Shown here: positions 54,301 to 64,000 of the stretch, one piece after another
Layout: the number at the start of each line of letters is the position of its first letter
Position numbering within the stretch: position 1 is the stretch's first letter
NCBI GenBank assembly: GCA_002753515.1
Contig: PEAK01000011.1
Span: 1 to 64,000, forward strand
Length of the DNA: 64,000 bases
Origin: Magnetococcales bacterium
GTDB lineage: Bacteria > Pseudomonadota > Magnetococcia > Magnetococcales > UBA8363
Direction: 5' to 3'
The notes under the pieces: generated by a model
What the model was told of the DNA's origin: nothing
Database searches by the model: none
What the model saw: only the letters and a program-made list of their open reading frames with translations
Position numbers and translations under genes: made by a program

Positions 54301-55481
54301 AACGGCGCATCATCGAAAAAGATGCCGATGCCCGTATTCGCGGGATGCTGATCGGCAAGGCGGTGCGCGGTGGCAGTGGCCTGGTGGCCGGGGCCGTGTT
54401 GACCGGGGAATTGCTGGACCGTCTGGGACCGAAGAAATGGGATACCCTGGTCCTGGAAGATGATGCCCTGACGCAGCAGATTGAAGGCATTCGCAGCCAT
54501 GTGGAGAAGGTTGCGAGCCATTTGCAGAAACGCTTTGACAGCAAAGTGGAAAAATTGGAGCGTGGTGATGACCTGCCTCCGGGTGGGTTGAAAATGGTGA
54601 AGGTCTACATCGCCGTGAAGCGTAAATTGCAGCCCGGCGACAAAATGGCGGGACGGCATGGGAATAAAGGTGTGATCTCCAAGATCAATCCCATCGAGGA
54701 TATGCCGCATCTGGAAGATGGAACGCCGGTTGACATCGTGTTGAATCCTTTGGGTGTGCCATCGCGTATGAATGTGGGGCAGATTCTGGAGACCCATTTG
54801 GGGTGGGCCGCCAAAGGGATGGGACGGAAGATTGGCGAGGTCATGGATCGGTACGCCAAAAGCGGCGAAGAGGTACCGATGCGGGAATTCATGCAGAAAG
54901 TATTCGATGGTCACAAAGAGAAAAAGGATGTTGCTGTCCTGACCAATGATGAGCTTTTTGTCATGGGAGAAAATTTGCGCCATGGCGTCCCGGTGGCATC
55001 ACCCGTGTTTGATGGTGCCACGGAAAATGAAATCGTCAAATGGCTGAGAATTGCTGGCCTCCCGGAATCGGGGCAGGTGCGGTTGATCGATGGACGAACG
55101 GGTGATTATTTTGACCGCCCGGTGACCGTTGGCTACATCTACATGTTAAAGCTGCACCATTTGGTCGATGATAAAATTCATGCCCGTTCCATTGGTCCGT
55201 ATTCGCTGGTGACCCAGCAGCCGTTGGGCGGTAAGGCGCAGTTCGGTGGCCAGCGGTTCGGGGAAATGGAGGTGTGGGCCCTGGAAGCCTACGGCGCCGC
55301 CTATACCTTGCAGGAAATGTTGACGGTCAAATCGGACGATGTGGCGGGAAGGACCAAGATTTATGAGGCCATCGTCAAAGGGGATGACACCTTTGAGGCG
55401 GGCATTCCGGAATCCTTCAACGTTTTGATCAAAGAGTTGCAATCGTTGGCCCTGGATGTTGAATTGAAACAAACGGAATAA
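51396..55481 (+). CDS. rpoB: RNA polymerase subunit beta
   Basis: A 1361-residue protein. It starts [17 protein letters not shown] at 51396, preceded by GAGGAG; the upstream in-frame extension to 51345 is less likely. The rifampicin-region segment [20 protein letters not shown] is intact, and [29 protein letters not shown] and the C-terminal [15 protein letters not shown] are present. It is the core catalytic subunit with beta prime. Confidence 0.98.
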   Translation: MALTFTEKKRLRKNFGQIPTIIDIPNLIAIQKQSFSRFLQENTPPEERTDMGLHGVFRSVLPIQDYSGTITLEYVSYALGEPKYDMDECLQRGMTFSAPLKVVFRLVIWEENPDTGAKSVQEIKEQDVYLGEMPLMTPTGTFIVNGTERVIVSQMHRSPGVFFDHDKGKTHSSGKFLFSARIIPYRGSWLDFEFDPKDYLFARIDRRRKLPVTTLLRAMGMTSEEILARFYELETYRKTGVVWEKRLDADRLIGSRPNFAIVDPSNGEELVKPKRKVTARAVRKIKELGLEWIQVPADDLVGRYVSADLLDGAGRLLLEAGKEISDEVLVEIDQVGLTSVNVLYVDHVNIGAYLVSTLNIDKNQSPEEALIDIYRMMRPGEPPTVEAATNLFNNLFFNADRYDLSSVGRMKMNKRLSVECPLEIRVLRKEDILGVVDVLLHLKDGHGRVDDIDHLGNRRVRSVGELLENQVRIGLVRMERAIRERMSSAETESLMPHDIMNSKPFSAVIREFFGSSQLSQFMDQTNPLSEITHKRRLSALGPGGMTRERAGFEVRDVHPTHYGRICPIETPEGPNIGLINSLSTYARINEFGFIESPYRRVDDGRVQDDVAYLSAIEEENYVVAQANAALDDEGNLKGELIQCRHKLEFAAAAPDRIQYMDVSPKQIVSVAAALIPFLENDDANRALMGSNMQRQAVPLIKTDAPLVGTGMEGVVARDSGVTIVCRRTGVVEEVEASRIVVKADEEPGSTEPGVDIYNLIKFSRSNQNTCINQTPLVKAGERVNKGDIIADGPSTEWGELALGRNVLVAFMPWNGYNFEDSILISERLVQDDVFTSIHIDEFEVMARDTKLGAEEITRDMPNVGEDALRNLDDSGIIYVGAEVKAGDILVGKVTPKGETQLTPEEKLLRAIFGEKASDVRDTSLRLPPGVSGTVVDVRVFSRRGLEKDERAKLIDQDEIARLRKDMVAERRIIEKDADARIRGMLIGKAVRGGSGLVAGAVLTGELLDRLGPKKWDTLVLEDDALTQQIEGIRSHVEKVASHLQKRFDSKVEKLERGDDLPPGGLKMVKVYIAVKRKLQPGDKMAGRHGNKGVISKINPIEDMPHLEDGTPVDIVLNPLGVPSRMNVGQILETHLGWAAKGMGRKIGEVMDRYAKSGEEVPMREFMQKVFDGHKEKKDVAVLTNDELFVMGENLRHGVPVASPVFDGATENEIVKWLRIAGLPESGQVRLIDGRTGDYFDRPVTVGYIYMLKLHHLVDDKIHARSIGPYSLVTQQPLGGKAQFGGQRFGEMEVWALEAYGAAYTLQEMLTVKSDDVAGRTKIYEAIVKGDDTFEAGIPESFNVLIKELQSLALDVELKQTE

Positions 55482-55600
55482 AAAAGTTCAGGTTTTGAAA
55501 AGAGTGTTGCAGCCCATGGGAATGATCGGGTGGTGTGGGATTTCTCGTTGGCACCTACGACTGTCGGTCTGGTCGCTTTGGATTATTGGGGAGTTTTGAT

Positions 55601-58600
55601 GTGAGTCAAAATCCGCAGCAGAACATATTCAAGATTTTTTCGCGCCCTAGTCTGGGACAAAATTTTGATGGCATTCGCATTTCCATAGCCTCTCCAGAAA
55701 AGATCCGGGCTTGGTCCTTTGGTGAGGTGCGCAAGCCAGAGACGATTAATTACCGGACGTTCAAGCCGGAGCGGGATGGTCTTTTCTGTGCCAAAATATT
55801 TGGGCCGGTCAAGGACTACGAATGTTTGTGCGGCAAGTACAAACGGCTGAAACATCGCGGCGTGGTGTGCGAGAAGTGCGGCGTGGAGGTGATCCAGTCC
55901 AAGGTTCGGCGGGAACGGGTCGGACATATCGAGCTGGCATCCCCGGTTGCCCATATCTGGTTTTTGAAATCGTTGCCGAGTCGTATCGGTTTGCTGCTGG
56001 ACATGACGCTGAAGGATTTGGAACGGGTTCTCTATTTTGAAAATTTTGTCGTGCTGGAAGGGGGCATGACGCCGCTGAAGAAAGGGGAATTGCTGACTGA
56101 GGATCGGTTCCACCAGTTGCAGGAAGAGTTTGGCGACGAGTTCAAGGCGGGAATCGGTGCCGAGGCGATCCGGGAAATGCTCGCGGGTATGAACATACCG
56201 GGGCAGATCGACGCGTTGCGTGAAGAAATGGGGACGACCAGTTCCGAGGCGCGGCGCAAAAAAATCGTCAAGCGTCTGCATACCCTGGAAGCCTTCCAGG
56301 AGTCGGGTAATCGCCCGGAATGGATGATCCTGGAGGTTATTCCGGTGATTCCACCGGAGTTGCGTCCGTTGGTCCCCTTGGACGGGGGGCGGTTCGCCAC
56401 TTCCGACTTGAACGATTTGTACCGTCGGGTCATCAACCGCAACAACCGTCTGAAACGATTGAACGAGCTGCGCGCCCCCGACATCATCATCCGTAACGAA
56501 AAAAGAATGTTGCAGGAGAGCGTCGATGCCCTGTTCGACAACGGTCGGCGCGGGCGGGTGATCACCGGGACCAACAAAAGGCCGCTGAAATCACTCTCGG
56601 AGATGCTCAAGGGTAAGCAAGGTCGCTTCCGTTTGAACCTGCTGGGCAAGCGTGTCGATTATTCGGGACGCTCGGTGATCGTTGTCGGACCCGAACTGAA
56701 ACTCCATGAATGCGGTTTGCCCAAGAAAATGGCGCTGGAGTTGTTCAAGCCGTTTATCTACAACCGCCTGGAAGAGAAAGGCTTGTCGACCACGATCAAA
56801 GCGGCCAAACGCATGGTCGAGAAGGAACGGCCCGAGGTTTGGGATATTTTGGAAGAGGTGATCCGGGAACATCCGGTGCTGCTCAATCGTGCGCCGACGT
56901 TGCATCGTTTGGGCATTCAAGCCTTTGAGCCCAAGTTGATCGAAGGCAAGGCGATCCAGTTGCATCCGCTGGTGTGTACAGCGTTCAATGCCGACTTTGA
57001 CGGCGACCAAATGGCGGTGCATGTGCCGTTGTCGGTGGAAGCGCAGATTGAGGCGCGGGTGCTGATGATGTCAACCAACAACATCTTGTCGCCCGCCAAC
57101 GGCAAACCCATCATCGTCCCCACCCAGGATATCATTCTCGGCTTGTACTACATGACCTCGGAACGGATCAATGTGCGCGGAGAGGGGATGGTCTTCTCAT
57201 CACCCCTGGAGGTGCGCCAAGCCTACGATTCGGGCGTGGTGGAGCTGCACGCCCGCATCTCCTGCCGTTTTCGTGGGGAGCGTGTATCGACAACCGTGGG
57301 TCGCATTTTACTCACGGAAATTTTACCAGCGGACCTCCCCTTTGCACGCATCAACCGGTTGCAGACCAAGAAGGATGTGGCGGCACTGATCGACTTGGTG
57401 TACCGGCTGTGCGGCACCAAGGAGACCTGCATTTTCGCCGACCGGCTGATGAATGTCGGCTTCTCCATGGCCGCCAAGGCGGGTATTTCCTTCGGGAAAG
57501 ATGACCTGGTCATTCCCGATTCCAAAAAGGGGTTGGTGGATGAGTCGCAAGGCAAGGTCAAGGAGATCGAACAGCAATATACCGATGGTCTGATCACCGA
57601 AGGGGAAAAATACAACAAGGTGGTCGATATCTGGTCGCAGTGTACCGAACGGGTGGCCGAAGAGATGATGCGAGCCATTTCGTCGGAGGAAGTGGCGGAT
57701 GTGTCGGGTAAGAGCGTCGAACAACCCTCGTTCAACTCCATTTTCATGATGGCCAATTCGGGCGCCAGGGGTTCGGCAGCACAGATGCGGCAGTTGGCGG
57801 GTATGCGTGGTTTGATGGCCAAACCTTCGGGGGAAATCATCGAAGCTCCCATTACGGCAAACTTTCGTGAAGGTCTGACCGTTTTGCAATACTTCATCTC
57901 CACCCATGGCGCTCGGAAGGGGTTGGCGGATACGGCACTCAAGACGGCCAACTCGGGTTATCTGACCCGTCGTTTGGTGGACGTGGCCCAGGACTGTATC
58001 GTTCGCGAGATCGATTGCGGTACGGACGACGGCTTGACGGCGTCGGCATTGCTTGAGGGTAACGATGTGGTGGAATCGTTGGGCGACAGAATCCTCGGGC
58101 GGGTGCCGGTGGCCGATGTCATCGACCCGGTGACCGATGCCTTGATGGCCAAGGCGGGCCAGATCATGAGTGAGGATATCGTGGCGCGCATCGAGCAGTC
58201 CAACATTGAGACGGTGGTGATTCGTTCGCCGTTGACGTGCCGGGCCAAGCGGGGTGTCTGTGTCAAATGCTACGGACGCGACCTGGCTCGCGGTACACCG
58301 GTTGCCATTGGTGAGGCCGTGGGGGTGATCGCGGCCCAATCCATCGGGGAACCGGGTACCCAGTTGACCATGCGGACGTTCCATATCGGTGGTACGGCAT
58401 CCAGGACGGTGGAGCAATCCATGATCGAGTCGGTCAAGGGTGGCGTTGTCCGCTATCATGGCCTGATTACGGTGATGGATCGCAATGGGCAGAATGTGGT
58501 GCTGTCGCGTAACGGCGAAATTTCGATTCATGAACCGCGGCATGTGGAAGAGGGCGGCGGGGACGAAAGATTGGAGCATGGGCGCGAGCGGGAACGCTAT

Positions 58601-59767
58601 CGTGCCCCCTACGGGTCACGTCTGACCGTTGCGGACGGTGGCTTGATCGAAGCCAAGCAAAAGTTGGCGGAATGGGATCCGTTCGCCTCGCCGATCATCA
58701 CCGAAGTGGAAGGACAGGTGAAGTTTGGCGATCTCCAGGAAGGCGTGACCTTGCGTGAGGTCCTGGACGAGACAACGGGCTTGACGTCCCTGGAGGTTAT
58801 GGAATGGAAGAGTCAGGGGCGCAAAACGGACATGCGCCCGCGCATCGCCCTGTTGAACCCGGAGACCGGAGAGCCATTGATTGCCGCCAATGGTTCGGAT
58901 GTGCAGTATTATTTGCCTGTCGGGGCGGTTATCGTGACCCGGGAGGGGGAACACGTCAAAGCCGGCGATATCATCGCCAAAATGCCGCGACAAATCTCCA
59001 AGACGCGTGATATCACAGGTGGTCTGCCACGGGTCGTGGAATTGTTCGAGGCCCGCAAACCCAAAGAGTTCGCCATTATTTGTGAAAATGATGGTGTGGT
59101 CACCTTTGGCAAGGATTTGAAGGGTAAGAGGCGCCTTGTCGTGACACCGGAGGATGGTGCGGCCAAGGAATATCTCATCCCCAAGGGCAAGCAGTTGGCG
59201 GTCAACGATGGGGATTACGTGCGGCGCGGTGAGCCTTTGATGGAAGGGGCGCTGGTGCCCCAGGATATCTTGAAGGTTCTGGGCCTGGAGGCGCTGTGTC
59301 GGTTCATGGTGAATGAGATTCAAGAGGTTTACCGTCTGCAAGGCGTGAAAATCAACGACAAGCACATTGAAGTGATTGTGCGGCAAATGTTGCAGAAGGT
59401 GTCGATACGCTCGACGGGCGATACCACGTTTGTGGCTGGTGAAGCCGTGGAGCGGGTCGCCTTCGAGGTCGAGAATCATCGGGTGCGGAAACGCGGTGGG
59501 ACGCAGGCAACGGCGACTCCGTTGCTGTTGGGCATCACCAAGGCATCGTTGTCCACACCATCGTTCATTTCGGCGGCATCGTTCCAGGAAACGACACGGG
59601 TGTTGACCGAGGCGACCATATCGGGTCGTGTGGATACGCTGACGGGCCTGAAGGAAAATGTCATTGTGGGTCGTCTGGTGCCAGCGGGGACGGGTAAGGC
59701 CAAGGAAGTCCTGCTGCGTGGGGCGCTGATGGAAGAACCGGAGGTGGAACCGGTTTTGGAAGAGTGA
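55601..59767 (+). CDS. rpoC: RNA polymerase subunit beta prime
   Basis: A 1388-residue protein. The GTG at 55601 follows GGGGAG and gives [12 protein letters not shown] at the N terminus. The zinc site C(LC)[17 protein letters not shown], the catalytic NADFDGDQM with three Asp for Mg2+, and the second zinc region ([19 protein letters not shown]) are visible. It is 119 bases after rpoB and cotranscribed with it. Confidence 0.98.
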   Translation: MSQNPQQNIFKIFSRPSLGQNFDGIRISIASPEKIRAWSFGEVRKPETINYRTFKPERDGLFCAKIFGPVKDYECLCGKYKRLKHRGVVCEKCGVEVIQSKVRRERVGHIELASPVAHIWFLKSLPSRIGLLLDMTLKDLERVLYFENFVVLEGGMTPLKKGELLTEDRFHQLQEEFGDEFKAGIGAEAIREMLAGMNIPGQIDALREEMGTTSSEARRKKIVKRLHTLEAFQESGNRPEWMILEVIPVIPPELRPLVPLDGGRFATSDLNDLYRRVINRNNRLKRLNELRAPDIIIRNEKRMLQESVDALFDNGRRGRVITGTNKRPLKSLSEMLKGKQGRFRLNLLGKRVDYSGRSVIVVGPELKLHECGLPKKMALELFKPFIYNRLEEKGLSTTIKAAKRMVEKERPEVWDILEEVIREHPVLLNRAPTLHRLGIQAFEPKLIEGKAIQLHPLVCTAFNADFDGDQMAVHVPLSVEAQIEARVLMMSTNNILSPANGKPIIVPTQDIILGLYYMTSERINVRGEGMVFSSPLEVRQAYDSGVVELHARISCRFRGERVSTTVGRILLTEILPADLPFARINRLQTKKDVAALIDLVYRLCGTKETCIFADRLMNVGFSMAAKAGISFGKDDLVIPDSKKGLVDESQGKVKEIEQQYTDGLITEGEKYNKVVDIWSQCTERVAEEMMRAISSEEVADVSGKSVEQPSFNSIFMMANSGARGSAAQMRQLAGMRGLMAKPSGEIIEAPITANFREGLTVLQYFISTHGARKGLADTALKTANSGYLTRRLVDVAQDCIVREIDCGTDDGLTASALLEGNDVVESLGDRILGRVPVADVIDPVTDALMAKAGQIMSEDIVARIEQSNIETVVIRSPLTCRAKRGVCVKCYGRDLARGTPVAIGEAVGVIAAQSIGEPGTQLTMRTFHIGGTASRTVEQSMIESVKGGVVRYHGLITVMDRNGQNVVLSRNGEISIHEPRHVEEGGGDERLEHGRERERYRAPYGSRLTVADGGLIEAKQKLAEWDPFASPIITEVEGQVKFGDLQEGVTLREVLDETTGLTSLEVMEWKSQGRKTDMRPRIALLNPETGEPLIAANGSDVQYYLPVGAVIVTREGEHVKAGDIIAKMPRQISKTRDITGGLPRVVELFEARKPKEFAIICENDGVVTFGKDLKGKRRLVVTPEDGAAKEYLIPKGKQLAVNDGDYVRRGEPLMEGALVPQDILKVLGLEALCRFMVNEIQEVYRLQGVKINDKHIEVIVRQMLQKVSIRSTGDTTFVAGEAVERVAFEVENHRVRKRGGTQATATPLLLGITKASLSTPSFISAASFQETTRVLTEATISGRVDTLTGLKENVIVGRLVPAGTGKAKEVLLRGALMEEPEVEPVLEE

Positions 59768-59827
59768 TGGGTTGTGGAGTCGGTTTGCACTTTTTTGCAG
59801 TTTGTAAAAAAAGCTTAAAAAAACGAC

Positions 59828-59855
59828 TTGACACTCGGAGAAATTAGGCTATATT
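59828..59855 (+). promoter_or_regulatory. Strong sigma-70 promoter of the rpsL-rpsG-fusA-tuf operon
   Basis: A perfect TTGACA at 59828-59833 and TATATT at 59850-59855, 16 bases apart, in an AT-rich setting, 64 bases before the rpsL start. This agrees with a strong housekeeping promoter at the start of the str operon, separating it from rpoBC. Confidence 0.8.
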
Positions 59856-59919
59856 GAGGGGCTTTTCTGCTATAGGCAAGCCCATTGACGCGTAGTCAGG
59901 CTTTGGAGACAGGTGATCG

Positions 59920-60291
59920 ATGCCAACTTTTAACCAATTGGTCCGCCAAGGACGTAGGGCGGTGAAAAAGAAGACCAACGTTCCGGCCATGGGGGCATGT
60001 CCCCAACGTCGTGGTGTGTGTACCCGCGTGTATACGACGACCCCCAAAAAGCCCAACTCGGCGTTGCGCAAGGTGGCCCGTGTGCGTCTGACCAATGGCC
60101 ATGAGGTGACGGTCTATATCCCGGGTGAGAGCCATAATCTTCAGGAACACTCGGTGGTGCTGGTACGCGGTGGGCGTGTGAAGGATCTCCCCGGGGTGAG
60201 GTATCACATCATCCGCGGAAGCCTGGACACCCAGGGCGTGCAAAATCGCAAACAAGGTCGGTCCAAGTACGGGTCGAAGAGACCTAAATAG
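59920..60291 (+). CDS. rpsL: 30S ribosomal protein S12
   Basis: A 123-residue protein. [19 protein letters not shown], then [20 protein letters not shown] with the Lys whose mutation gives streptomycin resistance in wild-type form, and the C-terminal [11 protein letters not shown]. It is first in the str operon. Confidence 0.98.
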   Translation: MPTFNQLVRQGRRAVKKKTNVPAMGACPQRRGVCTRVYTTTPKKPNSALRKVARVRLTNGHEVTVYIPGESHNLQEHSVVLVRGGRVKDLPGVRYHIIRGSLDTQGVQNRKQGRSKYGSKRPK

Positions 60292-60299
60292 TCCGATGA

Positions 60300-60848
<549 letters not shown>

Positions 60849-60928
60849 TCAATCGGGTTGATGGGACGCGTAGGGACGATTGGATCCGCTGGTTCACCGG
60901 CAGTCCGTTAAAGATTCAGGGGAAGAAT

Positions 60929-63007
60929 GTGGCACGTGAAATACCACTGAACAGGGTTCGCAATATCGGCATCATGGCGCACATTGATGCGGGTAAGACC
61001 ACGGTCACCGAGCGGATTCTCTATTATACCGGCAAGTCGCACAAGCTTGGTGAAGTCCATGATGGCACTGCGACCATGGACTGGATGGAACAGGAGCAGG
61101 AGCGGGGTATCACCATTACCTCAGCGGCGACAACCTGCTTTTGGCAAGACCATCGTATCAATATCATTGATACCCCGGGGCATGTGGATTTTACCATTGA
61201 AGTGGAACGTTCATTACGTGTTCTGGACGGTGCCGTGGCGGTATTTTGCTCGGTGGGTGGCGTGCAACCGCAATCGGAAACCGTCTGGCGTCAGGCAGAC
61301 CGTTACAAAGTGCCGCGTTTGGCCTTTGTCAACAAGATGGATCGTCTCGGGGCCAATTTCAAGCGGGTTCTGAAGATGATGGAAGATCGCCTGAAGGCCA
61401 AACCATTGCCCTTGCAGCTCCCCATCGGGGAAGAAGAAAAATTTATCGGCATGGTGGATTTGGTTTCCAAGAAAGCCTTTATTTTCCAGGAAGATACCCT
61501 GGGTGCCAAATATGAGGTCACCGAACCGCCTGCGGAGATGATGGATGAGGTGGACAGCTATCGCGAGCGTCTCCTGGAGGGGGCGTTGGAGATGGATGAC
61601 GCCTTGATGGAGAAGTACCTCGAAGGTGAGGAGATTTCCGAGGCTGATTTCCGTGCCTGCATCCGCAAAGGGGTGTTGGCGAGTGCCTTTGTGCCGGTAT
61701 TGTGCGGTTCGGCCTTTAAAAATAAGGGCGTGCAGCCATTATTGGATGCGGTTGTCGCCTATTTCCCCGCTCCGGTGGATACCCCCCCCGTGGAGGGTGA
61801 GGCGGTCTCCACGAGCGAAAAGACATCGCGGCAACATAGTGACACGGAGCCGTTTTCGGCGCTGGCCTTCAAGATCATGTCAGACCCGTTTGTCGGCTCG
61901 CTGACGTTCTTCCGTGTGTACTCGGGGGTATTGGAGTCCGGCTCCTATACCTATAATTCCGGCAAGGATAAAAAAGAGCGTATCGGTCGTTTGATGTTGA
62001 TGCACGCCAACAAGCGTGAGGATATCAAAGAGGTTCGGACCGGTGACATCGCGGCGGCGGTGGGCCTGAAGTATACGACGACCGGGGATACCCTTTGTAC
62101 CGACAAGGATCCTGTGATCCTGGAAAAGATGACGTTCCCGGAACCGGTGATCGATATCGCCATCGAACCAAAAACCAAAGCGGACCAGGAGAAAATGGGT
62201 ATTGCCCTGGGACGATTGGCCATGGAAGATCCTTCATTCCACGTGCATGTGGATCATGAAACGAACCAGACGATCATTTCCGGCATGGGTGAATTGCATC
62301 TGGAAATCCTGGTGGATCGCATGTTGCGGGAGTTCAAGGTCGAAGCCAATGTCGGCAAGCCGCAGGTGGCCTATCGCGAAACCATCACCAAGGCTGTCGA
62401 GCAGGAAGGCCGTTTCGTAAGGCAGTCGGGTGGACGCGGGCAATTCGGTCATGTGTGGATCAAGCTGGAACCCTTGGAACCCGGTAAAGGATTTGAGTTC
62501 GTGGATGCCATCAAAGGTGGCGTGGTGCCACGGGAATACATCCCGGCTGTGGGTAAGGGGATTCAGGAAGCCATGATGAGTGGCGTGCGTGCGGGCTATC
62601 CCATGGTGGATTTTCGTGCCACCTTGTTCGATGGTTCGTATCATGAGGTGGACTCGTCGGAAATGGCCTTCAAGGTTGCGGGTTCCATGGCTTTCAAGGA
62701 TGGATGCCGCAAGGCTTCCCCGGTGATTCTCGAGCCGATCATGTTTGTTGAAGTCGAGGTTCCCGAAGACTACATGGGCGATGTGATCGGCAATCTCAAT
62801 TCACGACGCGGGCAGATTCAAGGGATGGAAAGTGTTGGTGGCAATCAGACCGTGCAAGCGATGGTGCCGTTGGCCAACATGTTCGGGTATTCGACCAGTT
62901 TGCGTTCCATGACTCAGGGCCGGGCGACTTTTACCATGGAATTTCACCACTATGAGCAGGTACCGGAAGCCATAGCTGGGGAAATCGTCGCCAAGGTGAA
63001 GGGTTGA
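60929..63007 (+). CDS. fusA: Elongation factor G
   Basis: A 692-residue translocase. It starts with GTG at 60929 after AGGGGAA (reading [15 protein letters not shown]); an open frame upstream overlaps rpsG. G1 [16 protein letters not shown]2 [12 protein letters not shown]3 [16 protein letters not shown] and G4 NKMD are intact. Domain IV ([12 protein letters not shown]) and the C-terminal domain V are complete. tuf copy 2 follows after 10 bases. Confidence 0.98.
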   Translation: MAREIPLNRVRNIGIMAHIDAGKTTVTERILYYTGKSHKLGEVHDGTATMDWMEQEQERGITITSAATTCFWQDHRINIIDTPGHVDFTIEVERSLRVLDGAVAVFCSVGGVQPQSETVWRQADRYKVPRLAFVNKMDRLGANFKRVLKMMEDRLKAKPLPLQLPIGEEEKFIGMVDLVSKKAFIFQEDTLGAKYEVTEPPAEMMDEVDSYRERLLEGALEMDDALMEKYLEGEEISEADFRACIRKGVLASAFVPVLCGSAFKNKGVQPLLDAVVAYFPAPVDTPPVEGEAVSTSEKTSRQHSDTEPFSALAFKIMSDPFVGSLTFFRVYSGVLESGSYTYNSGKDKKERIGRLMLMHANKREDIKEVRTGDIAAAVGLKYTTTGDTLCTDKDPVILEKMTFPEPVIDIAIEPKTKADQEKMGIALGRLAMEDPSFHVHVDHETNQTIISGMGELHLEILVDRMLREFKVEANVGKPQVAYRETITKAVEQEGRFVRQSGGRGQFGHVWIKLEPLEPGKGFEFVDAIKGGVVPREYIPAVGKGIQEAMMSGVRAGYPMVDFRATLFDGSYHEVDSSEMAFKVAGSMAFKDGCRKASPVILEPIMFVEVEVPEDYMGDVIGNLNSRRGQIQGMESVGGNQTVQAMVPLANMFGYSTSLRSMTQGRATFTMEFHHYEQVPEAIAGEIVAKVKG

Positions 63008-63017
63008 GGGGGGCGAG

Positions 63018-64000
63018 ATGGCCAAGGAAAAGTTTGAGCGCACCAAGCCACACGTGAATATTGGCACAATTGGTCACGTGGATCATGGTAAGACGACGCT
63101 GACTGCGGCGATTACCAAGACATTGGCCCGCAAGGGTGGTGCCAAGTTCATGGCCTATGATCAGATTGATTCGGCCCCTGAAGAGAAGGAACGGGGGATT
63201 ACGATTTCGACGGCGCATGTCGAGTATGAGACAGAGGCGCGGCACTATGCGCATGTCGATTGCCCCGGTCATGCCGACTATATAAAAAACATGATCACTG
63301 GCGCTGCACAGATGGATGGTGCCATACTGGTGGTTTCCGCTGCGGATGGTCCGATGCCGCAAACCCGGGAACACATTCTCCTGGCACGCCAGGTTGGTGT
63401 TCCGGCGTTGGTCGTCTACCTGAACAAGGTGGACCAGGTGGATGATCCGGAACTCCTGGAGTTGGTGGAACTGGAGGTTCGGGAACTCTTGAGTCAGTAT
63501 GAGTTCCCCGGGGATGACATCCCGATTGTGGTGGGTTCGGCATTGAAGGCTTTGGAGGAAGACGAAGGTGAAATGGGGCATGGCTCCATTGTCAAACTCC
63601 TGGAAGAGGTTGATGCCTACATACCGCAGCCGGATCGACCGTTGGACGGCAAGTTTTTGATGCCCATCGAAGATGTCTTCACGATTTCCGGCCGTGGGAC
63701 CGTTGTTACCGGACGCATCGAACGGGGTGTGGTGAATGTCGGCGATTCCGTGGCCATTGTCGGCTTGAAGGATACACAGACGACGACCTGTACCGGTGTG
63801 GAAATGTTTCGTAAACTGTTGGACCAGGGGCAAGCGGGTGATAATGTCGGCGTTTTGCTCCGGGGTACCAAACGGGAAGATGTGGAACGTGGTCAAGTAT
63901 TGGCGGCGCCGAATTCCATAACGCCGCATACGAAGTTCAAGGCGGAATGCTACATTCTGAACAAAGAAGAAGGCGGGCGTCATACACCGTTTTTTTCCAA
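63018..64000 (+). CDS. tuf: Elongation factor Tu, copy 2 (cut by window end)
   Basis: The first 327 residues of a second EF-Tu; the gene continues beyond the window. G1 [16 protein letters not shown]3 [11 protein letters not shown] and NKVD are intact. Compared with copy 1 it has T instead of N at residue 9, NKVD instead of NKAD, and a different 180-200 region ([20 protein letters not shown]). Many synonymous sites also differ, so the two copies are not being kept identical. Confidence 0.97.
   Translation, partial: MAKEKFERTKPHVNIGTIGHVDHGKTTLTAAITKTLARKGGAKFMAYDQIDSAPEEKERGITISTAHVEYETEARHYAHVDCPGHADYIKNMITGAAQMDGAILVVSAADGPMPQTREHILLARQVGVPALVVYLNKVDQVDDPELLELVELEVRELLSQYEFPGDDIPIVVGSALKALEEDEGEMGHGSIVKLLEEVDAYIPQPDRPLDGKFLMPIEDVFTISGRGTVVTGRIERGVVNVGDSVAIVGLKDTQTTTCTGVEMFRKLLDQGQAGDNVGVLLRGTKREDVERGQVLAAPNSITPHTKFKAECYILNKEEGGRHTPFFS

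Noticed and set aside
53142-54983. 613-codon open frame antisense to rpoB
   Set aside because: It lies entirely within the conserved rpoB gene; long antisense frames arise from the codon pattern of GC-rich genes, and the translation has no domain features.

Overview
The window is chromosomal DNA from a Gram-negative, flagellated bacterium of the Proteobacteria (Pseudomonadota) type. The evidence is a lipid A acyltransferase (lpxD), GlnD, a YcjX/YcjF pair, HslR, ubiquinone genes of both general and O2-independent type, and the order secE-nusG-rplKAJL-rpoBC-rpsLG-fusA-tuf. A deep-branching lineage such as the Magnetococcales would fit the mixture of gene types, but nothing in the window proves it and no magnetosome gene is present.

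Layout. 1-8.5 kb: a PD-(D/E)XK (Rpn/DUF4351) protein, a PilZ protein, a ycjX-ycjF membrane pair, a cyclic-nucleotide-binding protein, a HAD phosphatase, a TPR-like protein, and a flagellin with a textbook sigma-28 promoter. 8.5-15.5 kb: a tightly packed minus-strand operon for cell shape and envelope, mreB-mreC-mreD-mrdA-rodA-lpxD-glycosyltransferase. 15.7-26.3 kb: glnD, a class II DAHP synthase, a Pro/Ala-rich membrane protein of unknown function, a TSUP transporter with a histidine phosphatase, an ankyrin-repeat protein and hslR. 26.3-32.2 kb: a signalling block with a very large chemoreceptor divergent from a hybrid histidine kinase and an HD-GYP response regulator. 32.2-36.7 kb: yhbY, a small unknown gene and the classical prs-rplY-pth-ychF set. 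37-43.7 kb: small coiled-coil membrane proteins (one broken), thrB, and a quinone cluster ubiX-ubiU-ubiV-ubiK followed by yifB. 43.8-45.6 kb: an oxidative-stress group (superoxide reductase, peroxiredoxin, divergent XRE-cupin regulator). 45.6-64 kb: tRNA-Tyr-Gly-Thr, tuf, rpmG, tRNA-Trp, secE-nusG, ribosomal protein and RNA polymerase genes, rpsL-rpsG-fusA and a second tuf cut by the window end.

Most of the gene content is conserved core machinery. The accessory signal lies in the spaces between genes. Two families of small non-coding elements look like MITEs. One is 150 bp long, ends in TA, and has four full copies and one deleted copy. The other is 153 bp long with near-perfect terminal inverted repeats and a different 4-bp target duplication at each of its two copies. 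Both carry the same GC-rich hairpin core. Also notable are a superoxide reductase with an altered active-site motif beside a peroxiredoxin and its likely regulator, an anaerobic ubiquinone gene cluster, and a decayed member of a DUF1640-like paralogous family. I did not find a clearly new defence or biosynthetic system, CRISPR array, prophage or complete insertion sequence.
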